Origin: Calditrichia bacterium
GTDB taxonomy: Bacteria; Calditrichota; Calditrichia; Calditrichales; Calditrichaceae
Length of the DNA stretch: 5,777 nucleotides
Assembly (NCBI GenBank): GCA_027039465.1
Contig: JALWEA010000018.1
Coordinates: 1 to 5,777, forward strand
Reading direction: 5' to 3'
The notes below the pieces were generated by a model that was given only the letters and a program-made list of their open reading frames with translations, was not told the origin of the DNA and ran no database searches. Below, piece by piece: positions 1-5,118 of this stretch (position 1 is its first letter; every line of letters begins with the position of its first letter). The translations under genes and the position numbers were made by a program.

Positions 1-1035
1 TTTAAAATCTTTGGTTTCTAACAAACCCAATAACAGCCAAATTTTTTTTGCCGGGAATATTTGCTTTACCAAATCAACCGTTTTACTAATGCCGCTGAGA
101 TTGTGGCTGACGTCGAAGATAATGCGTGGATTTTTTCGGACGGTTTGCAATCGCCCGGGCCAGAATTCGTTTTGTAAAACTTGTTGTGTTTTGGCAAAAT
201 CCAAATCCATACCGTGTTGTTGTAAAAATCGGCGGGCTGCAAGCAATGCAAGTCCCATGTTCTGCGCCTGAAATTCACCGATCTGCCGACTGAAAAACGT
301 TTGCGCTTCGGAATTTTCTTTTTTGAAATTTATTTCGAATTTCATACCGTCCGGCGATAGATATTTTAATTTAATATTCAAAAGATCGGGTAAATAATAA
401 AACAAATCCCGATCGGAAATGCGCTGCAAGAAAACACTTTTGGCCTCGGGAAATTGTTCCGCTGAAAAAACGGGTACGTTCTCTTTTATGATACCGGCCT
501 TTTCTCCGGCTATTTGGCCTAAGGTATTGCCCAACTGTTTTTGATGATCGAAATCGACCGGGGTTAAAACCACGAGTTCGGGTCGGACGATATTGGTGGA
601 GTCCAAACGTCCGCCTAATCCGGTTTCAATCACCGCCACATCCACCTTGTGGTGGGCAAAGTAAGCAAAACCCAAAGCCGTGGTGGTGTCGAAAAAAGTG
701 GCTTTGCGATCATAAATATACGCTTTGTGTTTTTGCCAGAAATCAATAATGAATTGGGGATCAATCAAATTGCCGTTTATGCGAATGCGTTCACGGTAAT
801 CTTTTAAATGAGGACTCGTGTAAAGTCCGACCTTTAATCCGTGAGCCTGCAAAAAAGCCGCAATGAAAAAAGCCGTGGAACCTTTGCCGTTGGTGCCCGC
901 AAGATGAATAACCGGATATTGGCGCTCGGGTCTGCCCAAACGACGGGCAAAATCGTCAATATTGGTTAAACCCAATTTAATGGCAAATTCCTGTAAATCG
1001 TAAATTTCTTGGATGGTTTGTTGATAGGTGTTCAT
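1..1035 (-). CDS. folC: FolC, bifunctional dihydrofolate/folylpolyglutamate synthase (3' end outside window)
   Basis: Cytoplasmic Mur-ligase-family enzyme that uses ATP to add glutamate to dihydropteroate and/or to folates, giving the polyglutamylated cofactors of one-carbon metabolism. Translating the reverse strand from the ATG at 1035 gives 345 uninterrupted codons to the window edge; the family is usually about 420-440 residues, so only the end of the C-terminal domain is missing. Seen in order: the N-terminal TYQQTIQEIYDL segment, the P-loop GTNGKGST (residues 47-54), SPHL (74-77), ETGLGGRLDSTN (137-148), EKAGIIK (178-184), WPGRLQ (about 292-297), DVSHN (about 308-312, where DGAHN is common) and LLGLLETKDF at the edge. 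No in-frame ATG, GTG or TTG precedes this start before the repeat DNA, and the protein begins as the family does. The Shine-Dalgarno is poor. The start lies only 34 bp from repeat element 1, so its promoter lies within or beyond the repeats, or it is read through from uppS. DHFS versus FPGS activity cannot be told apart here. Confidence 0.95.
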   Translation of the reverse strand, partial: MNTYQQTIQEIYDLQEFAIKLGLTNIDDFARRLGRPERQYPVIHLAGTNGKGSTAFFIAAFLQAHGLKVGLYTSPHLKDYRERIRINGNLIDPQFIIDFWQKHKAYIYDRKATFFDTTTALGFAYFAHHKVDVAVIETGLGGRLDSTNIVRPELVVLTPVDFDHQKQLGNTLGQIAGEKAGIIKENVPVFSAEQFPEAKSVFLQRISDRDLFYYLPDLLNIKLKYLSPDGMKFEINFKKENSEAQTFFSRQIGEFQAQNMGLALLAARRFLQQHGMDLDFAKTQQVLQNEFWPGRLQTVRKNPRIIFDVSHNLSGISKTVDLVKQIFPAKKIWLLLGLLETKDFK

Positions 1036-1069
1036 GTGTCTCGGGCTATTGCAGTGTTTGATCTGAGAT

Positions 1070-1101
1070 GGTTGATTTGTTAAATGGTTTAATGGTTAAA
1101 T
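1070..1101 (+). repeat. Octad array, GGTTRAAT type, 4 units
   Basis: Four consecutive 8-mers in strict register: GGTTGATT, TGTTAAAT, GGTTTAAT and GGTTAAAT, followed directly by GGGAATCG. The same array of four octads followed by GGGAATTG is found at 2287-2326. It begins 34 bp upstream of the folC start codon. Confidence 0.85.
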
Positions 1102-1107
1102 GGGAAT

Positions 1108-1153
1108 CGTGTATTCGTTATCCGTTATTCGTTATTCGTATATTCGTTAAGCG
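1108..1153 (+). repeat. ATTCGTT heptad array of element 1
   Basis: Four in-register heptads of the ATTCGTT type occupy 1113-1140. A single extra T is followed by a fifth at 1142-1148 and then AAGCG. The enclosing segment 1107-1155 is a direct repeat of 2331-2379, with 45 of 49 bases identical and no gaps. Part of it (1123-1153) also forms the left arm of the inverted repeat with 1256-1287. Confidence 0.9.
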
Positions 1154-1287
1154 TGATTTGGGAACTATGAACTTGGAACCAATTACCAGTTCCTGATCGC
1201 AGGCGGAAGCATATTGACGGTCAGTTAGGCCACCTATTGAACAAATAATGGTTTCCGAATAACGAATATACGAATACACGAATAACG
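1123..1287. repeat. Long inverted repeat, arms 1123-1153 and 1256-1287
   Basis: The reverse complement of 1256-1287 aligns with 1123-1153, with one single-base insertion and two mismatches near the inner end; the longest uninterrupted match is 17 bp. The arms are separated by about 102 bp. A transcript could fold into a long stem here, and the DNA could extrude a cruciform. There is no T-run positioned as in an intrinsic terminator, so I do not call it one. Both arms are built of ATTCGTT heptads, so the symmetry may come simply from insertion of the array in both orientations. Confidence 0.85.
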
Positions 1288-1292
1288 CCAAG

Positions 1293-1327
1293 ACCAGTTC
1301 CCAGTTCCAAATTCCCAATTCCCAATT
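1293..1327 (+). repeat. CCCARTT heptad array of element 1, 5 units
   Basis: Five consecutive heptads in strict register: ACCAGTT, CCCAGTT, CCAAATT, CCCAATT and CCCAATT. Inverted copies of the same unit (TTGGGAA, CTATGAA, CTTGGAA) lie at 1158-1178, and a matching forward array lies at 2456-2489. Read in the minus direction it translates as W-E-L-G-I-G-N-like low-complexity peptide, which creates spurious short ORFs. Confidence 0.9.
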
Positions 1328-1338
1328 TTATTATTGCT

Positions 1339-1373
1339 TCTCCTTTAATCTTTCATCTTTCTTCTTTTATCTT
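1339..1373 (-). repeat. Heptad array overlapping the 3' end of uppS
   Basis: Five consecutive 7-mers on the plus strand: TCTCCTT, TAATCTT, TCATCTT, TCTTCTT and TTATCTT. On the uppS sense strand this is a purine-rich run of AAGATKA-like units. The last unit (1367-1373) contains the uppS stop codon, the final Arg codon and one base of the preceding codon, so the array starts inside the coding sequence. This unit type does not appear in element 2. A Shine-Dalgarno-like AAAGGAG lies in it on the minus strand but no start codon follows at a useful distance. Confidence 0.75.
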
Positions 1374-2140
1374 GCCGCATTCGTTTTTTGCCGGATTTGT
1401 TCGCTGATCATCCCGAAACGGCGTTCACGATGGATGTAATCCCAAACGGCATCAATAAACGGTTCCTTGCGGAATTCCGGCCACGGGATGTCCGTAAAGT
1501 AGATTTCGGCGTAAGCGCTTTGCCACAACAAAAAATTACTGATGCGATGTTCACCGCCGGTGCGAATGATTAAATCGGGATCGGGTTGATCGGACGTGTA
1601 CAAATAACGGCTGATCACATATTCGTTGATTTCATTCGGGTCAAGTTTTCCGGTAATGATTTCTTGACTCATGGCTTTAAAGGCGTCGGCCAGTTCCTGA
1701 CGTCCGCCGTAGCTCAGAGCCACATTCAAAACCAAACCGGTGTTGTCTTTGGTGCGTTCCATGCCTTTAAGCATGGCCTTGCGGGCGTAATCGGGCAATT
1801 TATCCAAATGACCGATGGTTTGCACGCGGACATTGCGATCCATCAGGCGTTTGATTTTGCGGTTAATGGTGGTCACAAGCAACTGCATTAAGGAAGCCAC
1901 TTCCCAACTCGGACGGCGCCAGTTCTCTTCGGAAAAGGTGTAAATGGTCAGGTATTGAACGCCGATTTCGGTACAGGCGTCAATAATTTCTTCAACGGAA
2001 TTTACGCCTTCGTTATGTCCGGCCACACGGGGCAGCCCGCGTTTTTTGGCCCAACGCCCGTTACCGTCCATAATAATGCCGATGTGCTTCGGCACGTTAT
2101 TATTCTCTTTTAATATTTGAATTTTTTCCGTGATCGTCAA
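1367..2140 (-). CDS. uppS: UppS, isoprenyl (undecaprenyl) diphosphate synthase
   Basis: Cis-prenyltransferase that extends farnesyl diphosphate with isopentenyl diphosphate to make the C55 lipid carrier for peptidoglycan and other wall glycans; cytosolic or membrane-associated. The 257 residues match the family length. Seen: IGIIMDGNGRWAKKRG with catalytic Asp25 and pyrophosphate-binding GNGR (26-29), AGH (40-42), FSEENWRRP (69-77), NVALSYGGR (139-147), RTGGEHRISNFLLWQ (193-207) and RERRFG (238-243). These are the classic UPPS blocks with no key residue missing. The start is TTG at 2140, since TGA lies two codons upstream in frame; GGGTG lies four bases before it. A GTG at 2095, preceded by AAAGAG, would give 242 residues and is a real alternative. 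Product chain length cannot be read from sequence alone. It has no close upstream partner; cdsA, frr or dxr, often adjacent in other bacteria, are absent. Confidence 0.96.
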   Translation of the reverse strand: MTITEKIQILKENNNVPKHIGIIMDGNGRWAKKRGLPRVAGHNEGVNSVEEIIDACTEIGVQYLTIYTFSEENWRRPSWEVASLMQLLVTTINRKIKRLMDRNVRVQTIGHLDKLPDYARKAMLKGMERTKDNTGLVLNVALSYGGRQELADAFKAMSQEIITGKLDPNEINEYVISRYLYTSDQPDPDLIIRTGGEHRISNFLLWQSAYAEIYFTDIPWPEFRKEPFIDAVWDYIHRERRFGMISEQIRQKTNAAR

Positions 2141-2286
2141 TGTTCACCCGTTAATTTTGATTTTACTTTTTTGCCATTACCTCATTATCGGTCGGCTTTA
2201 AAAATATTGAATGTCTTTTTAGCAAAGTGCGAACTTACTAATATTTTTTTTAATTAGCAACAAGGACAAATTGAACGCAAGGAATG
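2141..2286. other. Unique AT-rich leader upstream of uppS
   Basis: This part of the divergent uppS/lepA gap is free of the heptad and octad arrays. It must hold or lie next to the uppS promoter, but I could not find a convincing -35/-10 pair or a Bacteroidetes-type promoter. A T8 run at 2243-2250 sits inside a weak CTAAT/ATTAG hairpin (2238-2257). No ORF with family resemblance is seen. Confidence 0.5.
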
Positions 2287-2318
2287 GGTTGAATTGTTGA
2301 ATTGTTAAATGGTTGAAT
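2287..2318 (+). repeat. Octad array, GGTTGAAT type, 4 units
   Basis: Four consecutive 8-mers in strict register: GGTTGAAT, TGTTGAAT, TGTTAAAT and GGTTGAAT, followed by GGGAATTG. It matches 1070-1101 in unit, copy number and following joint. Two further units of the same type, followed by GGGAAGTG, lie at 2384-2399. Confidence 0.9.
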
Positions 2319-2330
2319 GGGAATTGTTAG

Positions 2331-2379
2331 TCGTGTATTCGTTAACCGTTAACCGTTATTCGTATATTCGTTAAACGTG
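2331..2379 (+). repeat. ATTCGTT heptad core of element 2
   Basis: Heptads ATTCGTT, AACCGTT, AACCGTT and ATTCGTA (2337-2364), then an extra T, then ATTCGTT (2366-2372). The same one-base slip occurs at the same place in 1107-1155, and the two 49-base segments differ at only four positions. The shared irregularity indicates common descent, not independent slippage. Confidence 0.9.
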
Positions 2380-2455
2380 GGAAGGTTGAATTGTTGAATG
2401 GGAAGTGTTATTCGTTAAATGGTGGTTGGCGTTTGGGAACCTCCGCTTCATTCCG

Positions 2456-2489
2456 GCAAATTCCCAATTTCCAGTTCCCAGTTCCAATT
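2456..2489 (+). repeat. CCCARTT heptad array of element 2
   Basis: Heptads GCAAATT, CCCAATT, TCCAGTT and CCCAGTT, followed by a one-base-short CCAATT. This is the same unit as 1293-1327. With the inverted TTGGGAA at 2433-2439 it can form a 7-bp stem (TTGGGAA with TTCCCAA at 2461-2467) around a loop of about 21 nt. Confidence 0.85.
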
Positions 2490-2499
2490 CTGCCGGTTT

Positions 2500-2540
2500 C
2501 CTATTGTTTTACAAAAATTGCTTTTGGATAGTTCAATAGG
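2500..2540. promoter_or_regulatory. Inverted repeat CCTATTG/CAATAGG upstream of lepA
   Basis: Perfect 7-bp inverted repeat, CCTATTG at 2500-2506 and CAATAGG at 2534-2540, with half-site centres 34 bp apart, 40-80 bp upstream of the lepA start codon. The right half lies within GTTCAATAGGT (2531-2541), an 11-mer that recurs on the minus strand at 1232-1242. It could be an operator or a 5'-leader hairpin. Chance is a serious alternative in AT-rich DNA. Confidence 0.3.
2504..2532 (+). promoter_or_regulatory. Possible weak promoter for the lepA operon
   Basis: TTGTTT (2504-2509), a 17-bp spacer and GATAGT (2527-2532) form a weak sigma-70-like pair, matching consensus at 3/6 and 4/6 positions. It lies between the half-sites of the CCTATTG inverted repeat and just beyond the end of repeat element 2, where a promoter for lepA would be expected. 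If this is an FCB-group organism its promoters may not follow this consensus, so treat it as a guess. Confidence 0.2.
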
Positions 2541-2579
2541 TAACTTAATAATTTTAATGAATTGAATGATTGAGGTATA

Positions 2580-4385
2580 ATGAAACAGAAATACATTCGT
2601 AATTTCAGTATTATTGCGCATATTGATCATGGAAAATCCACGTTGGCCGATCGTTTGCTGGAACGTACGCATACCCTTTCGCAACGCGAACTTAAAGCGC
2701 AGGTACTGGACGATATGGATCTGGAACGCGAGCGCGGTATTACCATTAAATCGCATGCGGTGCGCATGACCTACAAAGCCAAAGACGGCAACGAATATAT
2801 TTTGAATTTAATCGACACGCCGGGACACGTTGATTTTACCTACGAAGTTTCGCGCAGTTTGGCGGCCTGCGAAGGAGCTTTGCTTTTGGTGGACGCGGCT
2901 CAGGGCATTGAAGCGCAAACCATCAGTAATTTGTACCTGGCTTTGGAAAACGACGTGACCATTATTCCGGTTATTAATAAAGTGGATTTGCCCAGCGCGC
3001 AGGTGGATGTGGTAAAACAACAAATCATCGATTTAATCGGTTGCAAGGAAGATGAAATTCTGCTGACCAGCGCCAAAACGGGGCTGGGCGTGGATGACGT
3101 GTTAGAAGCCATTGTGCGTGAAATTCCGACGCCCGAAGGCGATCCGGAGGCGCCTTTGCAAGCTCTGATTTTTGATTCTTTATTTGACAATTATCGCGGG
3201 GCGATCAGTTACATTCGCATTTTTAACGGCACTTTGCGTAAAAACGATCAAATTCTGTTTTTCAGCACCCAACGCACCTATCAGGCGGAGGAGATCGGGG
3301 TGCTGCGATTAAAACGCCATCCGGTCGATGAACTGCGTGCCGGGGAAGTGGGCTATTTGATTTCCGGCGCCAAGAATGTAAAAGACATTCATGTGGGCGA
3401 CACCGTTACCCACGCGAAGCACGGGGCCAAGGAACCTTTGCCGGGATACAAAGAAATCAAACCGATGGTCTTCTCGGGTATTTATCCCATTGATTCGGAT
3501 GAATTCGAAAACCTGCGCGATGCGCTGGAAAAATTGTCGCTTAACGACTCCGCTTTGATTTACGAACCGGAAACTTCCAAAGCATTGGGTTTCGGGTTTC
3601 GTGTGGGATTTTTGGGATTGCTGCACATGGAAATTGTGCACGAACGTTTGGAGCGGGAGTACAACTTAGCCATCATTAACACGGTGCCCAATGTGGTTTA
3701 CCGCGTATATTTGCAAAACGGTGAGATGAAGGAAATTCATACGCCGACGGACTTGCCGAATCCTGGCACCATTGACCGCATTGAAGAGCCGTACATTGCC
3801 GCACAAATCATCACGCCCGCCGAGTACATCGGTAATATCATGAAATTATCGCAGGAAAAACGAGCCGTTTTCAAAGCGACCAACTACCTTGATCCTTCAC
3901 GCGTTGATATGGAATTTTTATTTCCGCTATCGGAGGTTATTTTCGATTTTTACGATCGTTTGAAATCGGTTTCCCGAGGCTATGCTTCGTTTGATTATGA
4001 ATTGGAAGGCTATCGTCCCGGTAAGTTGGTGAAACTGGATATTTTGATTAACGGCGAACCGGTGGATGCCCTTTCGACCATTGTGCACGAAGACAAAGCC
4101 TACGAAATGGGGCAAAAGTTGTGTCGCCATTTAAAGGAATTGATTCCCAGACAACTTTTTGTGGTTACCATTCAGGCGGCCATCGGCAGTAAAATTATTG
4201 CCCGTCAAACCGTGAAGCCTTTGCGCAAAAATGTTACGGCCAAATGTTACGGCGGCGATATCAGTCGTAAGCGGAAACTTTTGGAGAAACAAAAAGAGGG
4301 CAAAAAGCGTATGAAACAAGTCGGTCGGGTTGAAATTCCGCAGGAAGCGTTTTTAGCGGTTCTCTCGATGAATAAAGAAGATTAA
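2580..4385 (+). CDS. lepA: LepA, elongation factor 4 (ribosomal translocation GTPase)
   Basis: Translational GTPase that acts on the ribosome; reported roles are back-translocation of stalled ribosomes and support of 30S subunit assembly. At 601 residues it is full length. Seen: G1 AHIDHGKST (13-21), G2 RERGITIK (50-57), G3 DTPGHVDF with catalytic His83 (79-86), G4 NKVD (133-136), G5 SAKTG (164-168), the GDPEAPLQALIFDSLFDNYRG link into domain II, FGFRVGFLGLLHMEIV in the EF-G-like domain, and the LepA-specific C-terminus GGDISRKRKLLEKQKEGKK (from 558), which sets it apart from EF-G. SHA after the G2 block (58-60) is a variant I associate with the FCB group. The ATG is preceded closely by GAGGT (2573-2577). 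First gene of lepA-lepB-hemW; lepA-lepB linkage is common in bacteria. No truncation or missing residue is seen. Confidence 0.98.
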   Translation: MKQKYIRNFSIIAHIDHGKSTLADRLLERTHTLSQRELKAQVLDDMDLERERGITIKSHAVRMTYKAKDGNEYILNLIDTPGHVDFTYEVSRSLAACEGALLLVDAAQGIEAQTISNLYLALENDVTIIPVINKVDLPSAQVDVVKQQIIDLIGCKEDEILLTSAKTGLGVDDVLEAIVREIPTPEGDPEAPLQALIFDSLFDNYRGAISYIRIFNGTLRKNDQILFFSTQRTYQAEEIGVLRLKRHPVDELRAGEVGYLISGAKNVKDIHVGDTVTHAKHGAKEPLPGYKEIKPMVFSGIYPIDSDEFENLRDALEKLSLNDSALIYEPETSKALGFGFRVGFLGLLHMEIVHERLEREYNLAIINTVPNVVYRVYLQNGEMKEIHTPTDLPNPGTIDRIEEPYIAAQIITPAEYIGNIMKLSQEKRAVFKATNYLDPSRVDMEFLFPLSEVIFDFYDRLKSVSRGYASFDYELEGYRPGKLVKLDILINGEPVDALSTIVHEDKAYEMGQKLCRHLKELIPRQLFVVTIQAAIGSKIIARQTVKPLRKNVTAKCYGGDISRKRKLLEKQKEGKKRMKQVGRVEIPQEAFLAVLSMNKED

Positions 4386-4390
4386 GGATT

Positions 4391-4396
4391 AGGAGG
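4391..4396 (+). promoter_or_regulatory. Strong ribosome binding site fixing the lepB TTG start
   Basis: Perfect AGGAGG five bases before the TTG at 4402. An in-frame TAG at 4390-4392 rules out any longer start, and the next in-frame Met is residue 44 at the catalytic site. The rare TTG start is therefore firmly supported. Confidence 0.9.
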
Positions 4397-4401
4397 CACT
4401 T

Positions 4402-5118
4402 TTGAGTAAGCCTGTTGTCAAAAAGAAAAGTCGCTTCAAAGGATTGACGGAAGGATTGTTTTCCGCTTTAATTGCCGCCTTGATTATTCGGCAATTTTTA
4501 ATTCAGGCGTACACCATTCCCACTTCGTCGATGGAAGATACGTTGTTAATCGGTGACTTTTTATTAGTCAATAAATTTAATTACGGCATGCGTACGCCGG
4601 ACTGGATCGGAATTCCTTACACAAAGATCGGGTTTGATGTGCCCTGGTTCCGCTTTCCGGCATTACGTCAGGTGAAGCCTTACGACGTGGTTGTTTTTCG
4701 TTATCCCAAAGATCATTCGCTGGATTACATCAAACGATGCATTGCCAAAGGCGGGCAAACCGTGGAAATTATCAATAAAGTGGTTTATGTTGACGGCAAG
4801 AAATTTCCGCTGCCTCCGCACGCCAAATTTGTTGATCCGCGCATTTTTCAGCGGGACGAGGGCCATTTTTTCTTTCCCACGTTTCGCAATTTGGGCAGCC
4901 GGGACAATTACGGGCCGATTACCATTCCCAAAGGCAAATACTGGATGATGGGCGACAATCGCGATAACAGTTCCGACAGCCGTGTGTGGGGATTTGTGGA
5001 TCACTCGGAAATTGTGGGGCAGGCTCTGATTATTTATTTTTCATGGGATTCCCACGAACCTATTACCAATATTTTCAAAAAAATACGTTTCGGCCGAATC
5101 GGTCGCGTTATTCGATGA
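4402..5118 (+). CDS. lepB: LepB, type I signal peptidase
   Basis: Membrane serine endopeptidase (family S26) that cleaves signal peptides from Sec- and Tat-exported proteins on the outer face of the cytoplasmic membrane. 238 residues. After a basic N-terminus (KKKSRFK) comes one hydrophobic segment (about 15-36). Then follow box B TIPTSSMEDTL with nucleophile Ser43 (38-48), box C/D YDVVVFRYP and DYIKR with general-base Lys111 (94-112), and box E GDNRDNSSDSR (184-194). The protein ends at FGRIGRVIR. A single membrane anchor is the form common outside enterobacteria. The start is TTG, fixed by AGGAGG. It lies 16 bp after lepA and its stop overlaps the hemW start, so it is the middle gene of the operon. 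All catalytic residues are present. Confidence 0.97.
   Translation: MSKPVVKKKSRFKGLTEGLFSALIAALIIRQFLIQAYTIPTSSMEDTLLIGDFLLVNKFNYGMRTPDWIGIPYTKIGFDVPWFRFPALRQVKPYDVVVFRYPKDHSLDYIKRCIAKGGQTVEIINKVVYVDGKKFPLPPHAKFVDPRIFQRDEGHFFFPTFRNLGSRDNYGPITIPKGKYWMMGDNRDNSSDSRVWGFVDHSEIVGQALIIYFSWDSHEPITNIFKKIRFGRIGRVIR

Larger units (their letters stand above)
1070..1327 (+). repeat. Composite tandem-repeat element, copy 1
   Basis: Non-coding element filling most of the folC-uppS gap. In plus-strand order it holds four octads (1070-1101), a GGGAATCG joint, ATTCGTT heptads (1108-1153), three inverted YTGGGAA-type heptads (1158-1178), two forward CCARTT units (1179-1192), a centre of about 60 bp without obvious repeats (1193-1255), inverted ATTCGTT heptads (1256-1287) and CCCARTT heptads (1293-1327). 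The same order recurs at 2287-2490. The short units resemble in style the STRR heptamers of filamentous cyanobacteria, but I do not recognise the element as a named family. No transposase, target duplication or RNA gene is visible in it. Orientation is assigned by its octad-to-CCCARTT order. Confidence 0.85.
2287..2490 (+). repeat. Composite tandem-repeat element, copy 2
   Basis: Second copy of the element in the folC-uppS gap, in the same orientation and now between uppS and lepA. It holds octads (2287-2318), GGGAATTG, ATTCGTT heptads in a core 45/49 identical to copy 1 (2331-2379), two more octads (2384-2399), a single ATTCGTT (2410-2416), one inverted heptad TTGGGAA (2433-2439), a short unique centre and CCCARTT heptads (2456-2489). 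It lacks the inverted ATTCGTT arm of copy 1, and its second octad block is absent from copy 1, so the two are related but rearranged. It ends 90 bp before the lepA start. Confidence 0.85.

Noticed and set aside
308..312. FolC DVSHN (residues about 308-312, bases near 100-114) as a lost active-site motif
   Set aside because: The Asp, His and Asn of the usual DGAHN are kept; the two middle positions vary in the family, so this is not evidence of inactivity. The coordinates given here are residue numbers.
1118..1318. 66-codon open frame on the minus strand
   Set aside because: It lies entirely in repeat element 1; its peptide is translated heptads (NWELV, YSYIR-like) with no family resemblance and no ribosome binding site.
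1070..1327. CRISPR array
   Set aside because: Units are 7-8 bases with no spacers of regular length, and no cas genes are in the window.
1332..1350. Shine-Dalgarno AAAGGAG on the minus strand after uppS, suggesting a small downstream gene
   Set aside because: No ATG, GTG or TTG follows at usable spacing with an open frame beyond the repeats; the motif is one of the TMATCTT-type heptads.
2238..2257. Intrinsic terminator at the CTAAT/ATTAG hairpin with a T-run
   Set aside because: The stem is five A/T-rich pairs, the T-run is in the loop and not after the stem, and no gene ends nearby.
2566..2580. Four-codon leader ORF (MIEV) whose TAA overlaps the lepA ATG
   Set aside because: It is too short to distinguish from chance and has no ribosome binding site of its own; its GAG-GTA codons are simply the lepA Shine-Dalgarno region.
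2448..2756. 102-codon open frame on the minus strand
   Set aside because: It is antisense to the well-supported start of lepA, and its C-terminal part (NWNWELEIGN) is translated CCCARTT heptads.
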